A stretch of 35,450 bases of DNA. Origin: an uncultured Pseudanabaenaceae cyanobacterium. GTDB lineage: Bacteria; Cyanobacteriota; Cyanobacteriia; PCC-9006; JAAUQQ01. Positions 24,173 through 31,226 of this stretch are shown in pieces. The stretch covers positions 1 through 35,450 of the forward strand of contig CALECT010000147.1 of NCBI GenBank assembly GCA_937949725.1. Direction: 5' to 3'. How positions within the stretch are numbered: position 1 is the stretch's first letter; every line of letters starts with the position of its first letter. Position numbers and translations under genes: made by a program. The notes beneath the pieces were generated by a model. It had not been told where the DNA came from. It worked only from the letters and a program-made list of their open reading frames with translations, and made no database searches.

Positions 24173-24994
24173 GTGCGTATTTTACGTTCCCTTCCTATCG
24201 CCGCTTTTCTCTTGGCAATGCCCACCATTGCTGAGTCTCAACTCGTCAATGGCTGGATGGAGATTCGACAAACCAGCGGACAAGTCACCATCACCCAAAG
24301 TCCTTCCCGTGCGGCCAAAGTAGGCGATCGCCTCAACAAGGCCGGTGACTCCATCGAAACAGCGCGCAACTCCACGGCCCTACTTCGGCTAGATAGCGGG
24401 ATGGGCTCAATCCAAGTTGCAGAAAAGACCAAACTCAAAGTAACGAAACTCAAGAAACTTGGGGACGGGTCTCGCATCACAACCCTCGCCATCGAGAAAG
24501 GCCAAGTTCGCACAAAGGTGCGCCGCTTCACGAGCCCTCGCAGCAGCTTGCAGATCATGTCTCCAGCAGGGATTGCAGCTGTTCGAGGCACTGAATATGG
24601 CATCAGCGTGAGTGATGATGGCCGCATGGTCATCGCCACAGAGTCTGGACTGGTCGCGGCCAGCGCCCAAGGAGAGACAGTGGAGCTTGGGAGCGGATTT
24701 GGCTCTCGCATCCGAGAAGGAGAAAAGCCATCGCCTCCTCAACAATTCGACAAGCTCCTAAAACTTGCGGTGGATAATGTCGAGATCAATGGCAGTCAGC
24801 TCCATATCAATGGCGCGGTTCACCCATTGAATACCCTGGCCATAGCTGGTGTGGAGGTTCCCCTCAACGATGATGGTAGTTTTGAAGCGATCGTTGATTT
24901 TCCCAGCCTTCAAAGCCTGGCCCAAATTTCCATTGACGTGCGCAACCCCCTGGGGAAAGAGAAAGCTTATCCCTTGCTAACGGGATTACGCTGA
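24173..24994 (+). CDS. Secreted FecR-domain protein
   Basis: A 273-residue protein exported by a signal peptide (about 1-22, ending IAES). A FecR domain covers roughly 30-165, with the hallmark LQIMSPAGIAAVRGTEYGIS around 127-146. Here it is a stand-alone periplasmic or surface module rather than part of an iron-sensing anti-sigma system. The C-terminal 90 residues resemble an Ig-like strand pattern (NGSQLHINGAVHPLNTLAIAG). The start is GTG, which directly begins the basic N-region RILRSL. A TATACT -10 box is present upstream. Stand-alone FecR proteins are frequent in cyanobacteria, often together with CHASE2 sensors. The function is unknown. Confidence 0.85.
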   Translation: MRILRSLPIAAFLLAMPTIAESQLVNGWMEIRQTSGQVTITQSPSRAAKVGDRLNKAGDSIETARNSTALLRLDSGMGSIQVAEKTKLKVTKLKKLGDGSRITTLAIEKGQVRTKVRRFTSPRSSLQIMSPAGIAAVRGTEYGISVSDDGRMVIATESGLVAASAQGETVELGSGFGSRIREGEKPSPPQQFDKLLKLAVDNVEINGSQLHINGAVHPLNTLAIAGVEVPLNDDGSFEAIVDFPSLQSLAQISIDVRNPLGKEKAYPLLTGLR

Positions 24995-25054
24995 GCCTGC
25001 AATGGCATGATCGCACCTCAAGGATGATCAGCTTCGACCCAATGTAGACAACAG

Positions 25055-25405
25055 CTAATCGTCTCCCGGCTCATCCAAATGCTCCGACACATCCCGATAA
25101 AGATTGAGGATGTGGTGGTCTTGCAAACGATAAATAACATTACGCCCCTGCCGGGTGTAGCTCACCAGCCGCATATTGCGCAGCACCCGCAACTGATGAG
25201 AAACCGCAGATTCACTCATCTCCACCCGTTTTGCGAGATCACTCACCCGCTGTTCCGCTAGGGCCAAGGCAGAAATAATTCGCCAGCGATTGGGATCGCC
25301 CAACACAGAAAAGAACTCTGCCATACGCTGGGCCTTCTCCACAGACAGTAATACGCCATCTGCCCCAGAGAGGGGTGAAGAATCGTCTGCAGATTGATTA
25401 GCCAT
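25055..25405 (-). CDS. smtB: SmtB/ArsR-family metal-sensing repressor
   Basis: A winged-helix repressor of 116 residues that releases DNA when it binds metal. The DNA-binding helix is [20 protein letters not shown] (about 64-83). The alpha-5 zinc site of the SmtB group is complete: Asp96, His98, His109 and Glu112, with the same spacing as in SmtB. The alternative alpha-3N site is gone: the Cys of SmtB's ELCVGD is Arg53 here, and the protein has no cysteine at all. It therefore should be an alpha-5-only zinc-type sensor. It is divergent from the metallothionein gene across 152 bases that hold two identical operator-like boxes, so it almost certainly controls that gene and itself. Confidence 0.93.
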   Translation of the reverse strand: MANQSADDSSPLSGADGVLLSVEKAQRMAEFFSVLGDPNRWRIISALALAEQRVSDLAKRVEMSESAVSHQLRVLRNMRLVSYTRQGRNVIYRLQDHHILNLYRDVSEHLDEPGDD

Positions 25406-25453
25406 GGCCCTTAAGCTTTGTAGCTCCTATGGAACTGAGAACCATTTTCATCA

Positions 25454-25471
25454 TACCTGAACAGTTATTCA
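25454..25471. promoter_or_regulatory. SmtB operator-like box 1
   Basis: TACCTGAACAGTTATTCA is identical to box 2 in 18 bases. The TGAA...TTCA half-sites form the inverted repeat known for SmtB-family operators. It is nearer to smtB. Confidence 0.8.
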
Positions 25472-25486
25472 TATGTTATCGTTAAA

Positions 25487-25504
25487 TACCTGAACAGTTA
25501 TTCA
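25487..25504. promoter_or_regulatory. SmtB operator-like box 2
   Basis: An exact copy of box 1, 33 bp downstream (about three helical turns). With the next two bases it forms a perfect CCTGAA-N6-TTCAGG inverted repeat. It lies 54 bases before the metallothionein start, where a bound repressor could block transcription of smtA. Confidence 0.85.
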
Positions 25505-25557
25505 GGCTTGCGTGAGCCCAATAGGCCCAAGAATGACACTTAATCCCAGGAGTCACG

Positions 25558-25722
25558 ATGAGTAACGAAACAACAACCTGCGCCTGCAAAAACTGCAACT
25601 GCCAGGTGAATCTATCCACAGGTCTGCAAAAGAACGGCCAATACTATTGCTGTGAGTCCTGTTCCACTAGCCATGCTGACGGTAAAGGCTGCGGCTGCTC
25701 TGGATGCGGTTGCGGTAGCTAG
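25558..25722 (+). CDS. smtA: Bacterial metallothionein (SmtA/BmtA-like)
   Basis: A 54-residue zinc- and cadmium-binding protein. Eleven cysteines stand at 8, 10, 13, 15, 31, 32, 35, 45, 47, 50 and 52, with the CAC-CxC and YYCC-C landmarks of SmtA. In the PCC 7942 SmtA, two of the ligands near the end are histidines (His49 and His55). Here the first is cysteine (position 47) and the second is replaced by Gly, and an extra Cys32 is present; the only histidine left is His39. A strong CCAGGAG ribosome site lies just before the ATG. It is divergent from smtB. No terminator was identified. Confidence 0.96.
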   Translation: MSNETTTCACKNCNCQVNLSTGLQKNGQYYCCESCSTSHADGKGCGCSGCGCGS

Positions 25723-25878
25723 TCTCAGTTTCCCAAAATAGCGAAGAAAAGTCATAGCCCCCTGCTATTCAGCTAGGGTCTATGGCTTTTAACCAATTAG
25801 GCTTAAGCCTAGGCGAGGCTGACCAGATTAAGGTAAATAGATGCTAGAGCAACTATACAGATCATTGCAGAGCAAGGT

Positions 25879-26109
25879 TTAGTCAGCGACTTCAATGAGC
25901 TTTATCCGAAAAGTCTGGCCCTTAACGATCACCACATCTCGCTAAACCACACCAAAGTGCTTGGCCAAAACTTGAATCAGCTCTTGATTCCATTTCCCAT
26001 CCACCGGAAGTAACTTCAGGCAAGCCCACAAGCGACCATGCCCCTCTTCGCTAATCCCTGATCGGTTGGAATTGGGTTTACTTTCATCGCCTTGATCTCT
26101 ATTTGGCAT
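25879..26109 (-). pseudogene. DUF167 (YggU-like) gene broken by an internal stop
   Basis: On the minus strand an ATG at 26109 opens a 55-residue frame ending at an amber codon (25942-25944). The same frame continues after the stop for 20 residues to a TAA at 25879. Joined, it reads as a DUF167 protein: KPNSNRSGISEEGHGRLW, then the conserved LKLLPVDGKWNQELI (family form PPVDGKAN), LAKHFGV, the amber codon, and RDVVIVKGQTFRIKLIEV. The first strand of the domain is poor, and KAN has become KWN, so decay goes beyond the single stop. The ATG lies inside the last codons of the DUF362 gene (11-base overlap), so the gene was translationally coupled. I judge it a pseudogene; readthrough is not excluded. 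Confidence 0.8.
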
Positions 26110-27061
26110 AGACCTTCATCGGCTCTTTGATAAAGCGAATATACAGATGCTTAAACGTCGACTTGAGCACTCGTGGCGCACCAAAATCAATCGGCATCAG
26201 GTTACTAGGCAACAGCCAATCCTCAATGCATAACGCCTCGGGATGCAAGGAAACAAAATCAATCGCGTCCAAATCAGAGCAAAGCCCCAACCGCTGCGAC
26301 ACTGCCACAGTCGGCACCATTACTGGGTCAACTTGTAAGATATCCAGCATGGCCCGGTCTAGGGCAAACACATCAGCCGAAGCACCCAGCACGCCTAGTT
26401 CTCGCGGCTCACCACTGCTGGGGCCGTTGCCTTCGTGAGCGATGATGCCATCAATAATGGTTAGGTCTGGATTGATAGCGCGAGCTGTTTCCACCAGCAT
26501 TTCACCGAAGCGATCGCGATCCTTTCCCGCTTCCATATGCCACCAAGCCTTCATCTTGCCCGGCACGCAGCCAAACAAATTCTTCGCCCCCAGAGTCATC
26601 GTCAACTGCATATGGGATTTCACCTTGGGGATATTGATAACAACATCCGCTTCCATCGCCTCTTTACTAAGGCGCAAATTAGTGAAATTTTCCGAATCAG
26701 TGTCATAGCGTTTCCCGCGAAACTCCACCACCGGAATCTCCAATTCTTCCAACAGCGGACCATAGCCATTGGCTTCGGCCACGCCCTTCGCACTGCCAAA
26801 GGCTGGGCTATCTCCCAGAAAAGGCTTGCCCCCTGCCGCAATGACCTGACGGGCGATCGCCGCCACCAATTCAATCCGCGTCACACATTCCTTTGTAGGC
26901 TTTGATCCCGTCAACAAATTCGGCTTCAACAGCACCCGCTGCCCAGCCTTAACAAAGGCTCCCATCCCACCCAAAGGCGCTAGGACCTCTGTGACAGATT
27001 GCTCCAACTGCTGCCGTTCATAGGATGTGGCACGAATCAGGCTAACGGAAGGAGTCGCCAT
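26099..27061 (-). CDS. DUF362 domain-containing protein
   Basis: A 320-residue soluble protein of the DUF362 family. Recognised features include VLLKPNLL near residue 44, the ITRIELV-type region, DSPAFGSAKGV, and the metal- or substrate-site-like stretch VVINIPKVKSHMQLTMTLGA followed by KNLFGCVPG. The family often carries an iron-sulfur domain, which is not present here; its activity is unknown. It starts at ATG 27061, about 190 bases from the divergent YkgJ-like gene, and its 3' end overlaps the start of the DUF167 remnant, so the two formed an operon. Confidence 0.85.
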   Translation of the reverse strand: MATPSVSLIRATSYERQQLEQSVTEVLAPLGGMGAFVKAGQRVLLKPNLLTGSKPTKECVTRIELVAAIARQVIAAGGKPFLGDSPAFGSAKGVAEANGYGPLLEELEIPVVEFRGKRYDTDSENFTNLRLSKEAMEADVVINIPKVKSHMQLTMTLGAKNLFGCVPGKMKAWWHMEAGKDRDRFGEMLVETARAINPDLTIIDGIIAHEGNGPSSGEPRELGVLGASADVFALDRAMLDILQVDPVMVPTVAVSQRLGLCSDLDAIDFVSLHPEALCIEDWLLPSNLMPIDFGAPRVLKSTFKHLYIRFIKEPMKVYAK

Positions 27062-27249
27062 GGCTTGTGAAAAAGATGGATGGGGTCTCCACAGTGTAGC
27101 CGAGAGACTCGAAGCCCCGCGTCGTCCTCATTACGGGTTCTAGCACAGCAAAAGCAAAGGACCGATAGAACGCCAAGCAAGTGACGACAACCCGATAAGA
27201 TACAACAGTTCCACGTTCCGAGCGGCAGCATTCAATTGCCGAACCTTTC

Positions 27250-27648
27250 ATGATCACTTGGCAATGCGTTAGCCAATGCGGGGCCTGCTGTAACCTCGAC
27301 CCCAAGGACCGTCCTGACCTCGACCAATACCTAACCCCAGAAAACCTGGCGCTCTACAAAACCATGGTGGGGGAAGATGGCTGGTGCGTTAACTACAACA
27401 AAGAAAAGCGTAACTGCAATATTTACGACGATCGCCCCAGTTTTTGCCGCGTCCAAGCTGACACTTTCCAGGCCATGTTTGGCATCGATCCCGAAGAGCT
27501 GGATGAGTTTGCGATTGATTGCTGCACCCAACAAATTGGCGGCGTCTACGGTGACAAAAGTCCTGAAATGGAACGATTTGATAATGCGATCAACGGCATT
27601 CTGATCGAGCTCACATCAGAAGAAGATATAAACAATCAATTGCAGTAA
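27250..27648 (+). CDS. YkgJ-family cysteine-cluster protein
   Basis: A 132-residue protein of the YkgJ family, thought to bind zinc or an iron-sulfur cluster. The cysteine pattern is visible: Cys6, Cys10, Cys13, Cys14 (QCGACC), then GWCVNY (Cys46), NCNIYDDRPSFCRV (Cys56 and Cys66), and IDCC (90-91). The spacing IYDDRP-x-x-C is the family signature. Its role is not established. It starts at ATG 27250 and is divergent from DUF362. No operon partner follows at once; the next gene begins about 75 bases away. Confidence 0.88.
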   Translation: MITWQCVSQCGACCNLDPKDRPDLDQYLTPENLALYKTMVGEDGWCVNYNKEKRNCNIYDDRPSFCRVQADTFQAMFGIDPEELDEFAIDCCTQQIGGVYGDKSPEMERFDNAINGILIELTSEEDINNQLQ

Positions 27649-27721
27649 TCGTAATGACCGCCCCTAGGCGAAGCCCCCAGCCAAAGCCTATGATGGGCAA
27701 TAATGAATAGATTATGAAATT

Positions 27722-28210
27722 GTGCGATCTTGTTGCACAACTCAACCTCCTCGCCCTACCGCCGTGACTCCAGCCGCCCCTTCCGAAGACTCAGCCCTCG
27801 AAAAAGAGACTGCATCAGAAAATGTAGATGTTTCTGCTTCAGCAAATCCTGACGACGAGGCAATAACCCAGGCATCCAGCGACCCCGCCACAGGCAACAG
27901 CCCCCCAAGCGATTCAGCTGGACTCAAGGGCTGGTGGAAAGTCTTCGCCTCCACCTATGTCACGATTTTCCTTGCAGAAATTGGCGACAAAACCCAAGTG
28001 ACGACACTCCTCATGAGTGCCGAATCCCACAAGCCTTGGATGGTTTTTGCCGGTGCAGGTACCGCTCTGGTTTGCACCAGCTTGCTGGGCGTATTGCTGG
28101 GCCGCTGGCTGGCAACGCGCCTCAAGCCTCGCACCTTGGAATTGGGCGCTGGCGTCACATTGCTCATCATCACCATCGGTCTTGGCTGGGACATTTTCCA
28201 AGGCTTCTAA
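27722..28210 (+). CDS. Half-size TMEM165/GDT1 (UPF0016) transporter, first half
   Basis: The C-terminal 90 residues form one GDT1 repeat with the diagnostic AEIGDKTQ motif (Glu86-Lys90) and three hydrophobic helices. Ahead of it is a 60-70 residue extension rich in Ser, Ala, Glu and Asp, which looks disordered and cytosolic. The family exports Mn2+ or Ca2+ in exchange for protons; in cyanobacteria a full-size member exports manganese. A half-size protein needs a partner, and the next gene has the matching motif. The GTG at 27722 is used here; a GTG at 27764 would remove 14 residues. A TTGTGC/GCACAA inverted repeat covers the start area. Confidence 0.85.
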   Translation: MRSCCTTQPPRPTAVTPAAPSEDSALEKETASENVDVSASANPDDEAITQASSDPATGNSPPSDSAGLKGWWKVFASTYVTIFLAEIGDKTQVTTLLMSAESHKPWMVFAGAGTALVCTSLLGVLLGRWLATRLKPRTLELGAGVTLLIITIGLGWDIFQGF

Positions 28211-28242
28211 ATCAGAGCTAGGACTAGCGATCCCCTTTTCAT

Positions 28243-28269
28243 AACAGAAGCTCCAACCCAGCTTCTGTT
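28243..28269 (+). other. Hairpin between the two GDT1 halves
   Basis: AACAGAAGCT (28243-28252) pairs perfectly with AGCTTCTGTT (28260-28269) around a 7-nt loop. It is not followed by Ts. It lies in the 84-bp gap between the two transporter genes and could set their ratio by processing or pausing. Confidence 0.65.
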
Positions 28270-28294
28270 CCTTAACTATCAATGGAACATCACG

Positions 28295-28597
28295 ATGGAT
28301 TGGAGCTTAATCGGACTGAGTTTTGCGGCAGTATTTCTCTCAGAGCTAGGAGATAAAAGCCAAGTTGCAGCGATCGCCCTAGGCGGCAGTTCAAAATACC
28401 CTAAAGCCGTATTCTTCGGCACCGCAGCCGCCTTGCTAACTGCAAGCCTCATCGGCGTCCTCATCGGCGAAGGCACCGCCACGCTTTTCCCACCCCAGGC
28501 AGTGAAAAGCGTTGCAGCCCTTGGCTTTCTATTTATGGGATTGCGCTTACTATTGCTTGGCGATGGGGAAAGTGACAGTACTGAGACGACGGATTAA
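28295..28597 (+). CDS. Half-size TMEM165/GDT1 (UPF0016) transporter, second half
   Basis: A 100-residue protein that is almost only one GDT1 repeat. The SELGDKSQ motif (Glu17-Lys21) lies in the first helix; two more helices follow, then an acidic tail (GDGESDSTETTD). In the full-length family the two repeats, with inverted topology, form the transport pathway, so this protein and its neighbour probably heterodimerise into one Mn2+/H+ (or Ca2+/H+) exchanger. It starts at ATG 28295 with GGA eight bases upstream. Its 3' end overlaps the convergent gene by 48 bases, so the last 16 codons are also antisense coding. Confidence 0.88.
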   Translation: MDWSLIGLSFAAVFLSELGDKSQVAAIALGGSSKYPKAVFFGTAAALLTASLIGVLIGEGTATLFPPQAVKSVAALGFLFMGLRLLLLGDGESDSTETTD

Positions 28598-29077
28598 TAG
28601 CACTAAAACCGTTAGTTTAATCACTTCCAGCCCCCAATATTCAGCTTGGAGGATATTCATGGCGTGGGTGACTTCCACCAGCTGACTGCCATCAATGGAC
28701 AGCACCAAGGCACTCATGGCAGGGGTCAAGCAATAGGTATAGAACAGCGCGATCGTCATCAAGGTTAATCCCTGGATAACTGTTGCGGCACGACTATAAG
28801 CCTGCAAAGCGCCCTCACTCATCAAAGCCAACAAGCCCGTCAAGACAACAGCACCAGCCAGAATCTCAGCGTGGTTAAAGATTCCAAACAGAACATATCC
28901 TGCCCCTGCAAAATCAGTACTGGTCATCATGCCAGTGAGATACAGGGATGGCATCACTACCAAATCAAGAACTAATGTTGCGCCTAGCCAGCCCAACAGT
29001 AAAAAGAGAAGATTCTGCGCCCAGGATAATTGCCCCACTCGGGAAAACTGGCTGGACTGGGGAAACTGAATTTGCAT
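28550..29077 (-). CDS. DUF4149-like four-TM membrane protein
   Basis: From the ATG at 29077 this has 175 residues and four hydrophobic helices. It begins with a soluble segment, then LLFLLLGWLGATLVLDLVVMPSL, where a Pro in a membrane helix is typical; a later FNHAEILAG and TPAMSAL stretch fit cyanobacterial DUF4149-type proteins as I remember them. The role is unknown. GAGG lies 11 bases before that ATG; an upstream ATG at 29137 would add 20 residues. The 3' end overlaps the convergent GDT1 gene by 48 bases. Confidence 0.7.
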   Translation of the reverse strand: MQIQFPQSSQFSRVGQLSWAQNLLFLLLGWLGATLVLDLVVMPSLYLTGMMTSTDFAGAGYVLFGIFNHAEILAGAVVLTGLLALMSEGALQAYSRAATVIQGLTLMTIALFYTYCLTPAMSALVLSIDGSQLVEVTHAMNILQAEYWGLEVIKLTVLVLLIRRLSTVTFPIAKQ

Positions 29078-29343
29078 TTGCGCTATCGCCTCTGGATATA
29101 AGCAAGGAAGGTCAAGTCCTAACCGAAGCAGCCCCATGGCCCTAGGAAGATGTCAGCAACAATCCGATTACTTTGCTTCGGACAAAGGCACACTGCATCA
29201 ACAGTCCAAGCTTAACCAGTCCCACAGCGTCTGCGTGTCAAGTCTTTTGAAGAGCACCTTACTGTTTGTTGCGCTAAGCCTCCTTCAGGAAATACAGAGC
29301 CCTTTTTGGGGCAATAACCTACGCAAGCCCTAAGAAAAGCGAT

Positions 29344-29373
29344 GGGCCTCTCCTTAAAATTAAGGAGAGGCCC
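29344..29373 (-). terminator. Intrinsic terminator of the cyAbrB gene
   Basis: GGGCCTCTCCTTAA (29344-29357) pairs perfectly with TTAAGGAGAGGCCC (29360-29373). It is 58 bases after the stop of the leftward AbrB gene, and on that strand is followed by a T-rich stretch (CTTTTCTT). The rest of 29078-29430 shows no convincing gene. Confidence 0.85.
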
Positions 29374-29430
29374 AACAACAAACCATCAAGATGTTCCCAG
29401 GAAGTAAGGGTGGCCTAGGAGCGATCGCTC

Positions 29431-30054
29431 TTAGTCTTCTGCAGGCTCACCACCATCCAGCTGAGTCAGCTTGATATGCTTACGACCCAGCGTGATTTGG
29501 AATTCATCACCGGGCTTCAAATCCATCTGCTTCGTGTAAGCAGCACCAATCAAAAGATTGCCATTGGATTGAACCGTAATGCGATAGCTTGCACTACGAC
29601 CGCCTCGACCACTGGCATCGCCCTTCTTACCATCGAGATCAATGCCTTCTGCTTCGATCAAGGCATTGTAGAACTTCATCAAATTGACGCGCTCACTGCC
29701 ACTCTTAGTCGTTGCAGAATAACCACAAACCTTAGCTTTCTCCTCCTTGCTCATATTGCCCAGCTCTTTAACCTTCTGAAGGAGAGCTTCTCCAGCCAAA
29801 GGAGCATCAATAGCAGCAACGGAAGCGGAAGCAGAAGCCGTTTTCTTCGCGGCCCTCGCAGGAGCTTTAGTCGTCTTTGAAGCGGCTTTAGTTGTCTTCT
29901 TGGCCGCCGCCTTAGGTTCAGCCTTTGCTTTGGCTGTAGAAGTAGCCTTCTTAGCCGTGCCTTTCTTAACGGACTTCGCAGCGGAAGCAGTACGACTGGA
30001 GACTTTACGGGTACTCTTCACAGCGGTCTTAGTTACAGTTTTCTTTCTAGCCAT
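29431..30054 (-). CDS. cyAbrB transcription regulator with histone-H1-like tail
   Basis: A 207-residue protein in two parts. Residues 83-207 match the cyAbrB family: PLAGEALLQKVKELGNMSKE, KAKVCGY, RVNLMKFYNALIEAEGIDL, then the SASYRITVQSNGNLLIGAAY core and the KPGDEFQITLGRKHIKL end. The family binds DNA and controls carbon and nitrogen genes. Residues 1-82 are Lys-, Ala-, Thr- and Ser-rich, with about 20 lysines, few acids (one Glu before 82) and KKAT/KAAAKK-like runs, just as in bacterial histone-H1-like tails. Typical cyAbrB proteins are about 130 residues, so the tail is an addition. ATG 30054 is the natural start. An intrinsic terminator follows; the leader has a hairpin. Confidence 0.93.
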   Translation of the reverse strand: MARKKTVTKTAVKSTRKVSSRTASAAKSVKKGTAKKATSTAKAKAEPKAAAKKTTKAASKTTKAPARAAKKTASASASVAAIDAPLAGEALLQKVKELGNMSKEEKAKVCGYSATTKSGSERVNLMKFYNALIEAEGIDLDGKKGDASGRGGRSASYRITVQSNGNLLIGAAYTKQMDLKPGDEFQITLGRKHIKLTQLDGGEPAED

Positions 30055-30094
30055 TATTCGAGTGAAGTCATCTTTTCAAGTGTTAAGGGGTAGC

Positions 30095-30116
30095 TGCTGG
30101 TCCTGACATACCAGCA
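30095..30116 (-). other. Hairpin in the 5' leader of the cyAbrB gene
   Basis: TGCTGGT (30095-30101) pairs with ACCAGCA (30110-30116) around an 8-nt loop, 40 bases upstream of the start codon on the minus strand. It may be part of a leader that sets expression of the regulator. Confidence 0.45.
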
Positions 30117-30182
30117 ACTTGCACCGACCTTCGAGCAATTCTCTACTGACCACAAGGAACTCATTTACCTAGAGAGCTACGA

Positions 30183-30509
30183 ATGCAGCAGAGGAAACTG
30201 TTCAGCTTGCTAAGCAGTGAGATTTTGGGTTGTCGCAATGTATCTAATCTTTCAAGTATGGAAGGTTGGGGTCAGTCAAGACCACTCAAACCAGCCGAGT
30301 TAAGATCAAAATTCTTGGAGACCTTTTGTATCTTACAAGAATGTATTGAAAATGCACATAGTTTTCAATTAATTTGTTTGCGTGTATTTGCTGCTCTGAA
30401 GAGAGAAACTCAGGCAGAGTTCGGATTTTCTAAAATAGATTTATGCATGGTTCATCATTCGGTTGCGAGCACCACTAATGTTCTCTCGTCTTACCCCTTG
30501 GGGCTTTGA
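30183..30509 (+). CDS. Doubtful 108-residue ORF
   Basis: The only ORF over 100 codons in the empty region between cyAbrB and cbiB. It has an ATG start and an amphipathic middle (LRSKFLETFCILQECIENAH), but no hydrophobic anchor, no known motif and only a weak GAGAG upstream. It may be a genuine orphan or chance. No function can be assigned. Confidence 0.22.
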   Translation: MQQRKLFSLLSSEILGCRNVSNLSSMEGWGQSRPLKPAELRSKFLETFCILQECIENAHSFQLICLRVFAALKRETQAEFGFSKIDLCMVHHSVASTTNVLSSYPLGL

Positions 30510-31226
30510 CTCGCTGTAGCTGTTAGAAAGTCAATGGATCTATTGTGCCCAAGATAACCCCATGGGGGCCAGACAGCATCACAGTATTCATCGGTCTAAG
30601 CCTGCAACCCCGAGGACAACCCAATCTGAGTCAGAACGATTGCCCAACACCAAAACTTACTGGCCCCGGAATCTGGAAAAGCTCCTTATGCAGGTACGAC
30701 AAGTGAACCTTGTTAATAGCCAAAGGAGGCTACGGTCTGGCAAAGCCATCCCGGAAGATCTCTCTAGGTACCAATCCTGGAAGCCATTGGAGAGTCGGTA
30801 TCTCCGTTGATAGGAACTGAGCCCCAGGCAACACAGGTAGAAGAATAGGTAACCTACTAACCGATGGAATCGTTTGAACCCAAAACTTAGAGAAACCCTG
30901 AAGGCAATCACCCGCGAAGATCTTGATTCCTTGGCCGGCAGCTAGCAAGCCAGCCAAGGAACAGAATAGCCAACTCATCATTTAGTACTGATGAGACAAA
31001 GCAACAGCAGCAAAACTCTGCTGGAACTTTAAAACTAATCTCATTCTCCAAGCGCTATTAAAGCTAGATTTTATCTTTATCCATAGTTGAGCTAGAGCCA
31101 TCACTCTAGGTAAAGTCCCAAACTCTAGACAGAGAGCGTAGCCTTGATCCTCGAAAAACTCGCAAAGCATTCCATCAACTCGATTTTCCTCAGCCAAAGT
31201 GCTGAGAACAAACTTTCCCAGAGAGT

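Larger units (their letters stand above)
30055..31226. other. 1.17-kb region without a convincing gene
   Basis: Only short open frames occur. On the plus strand they lie at 30183-30509 and 30562-30810; on the minus strand at 30657-30911, 30730-30981 and 30982-31197. The last two abut as TAAATG, but neither protein has a recognisable domain. Composition is less GC-rich than the flanking genes. It could be decayed DNA, a set of very divergent small genes, or a region expressed as RNA; I cannot decide. It also contains the promoter of the AbrB gene. Confidence 0.3.

Noticed and set aside
24238..24711. A minus-strand frame inside the FecR-domain gene
   Set aside because: The FecR protein is well supported and this frame has no recognisable content.
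29136..29333. A plus-strand 65-codon frame between two minus-strand genes
   Set aside because: No ribosome site or domain, and it overlaps the promoter area of the DUF4149-like gene.
30562..30911. Short frames that looked slightly transposase-like
   Set aside because: No DDE residues, no terminal repeats, and no family match; too weak to call a mobile element.
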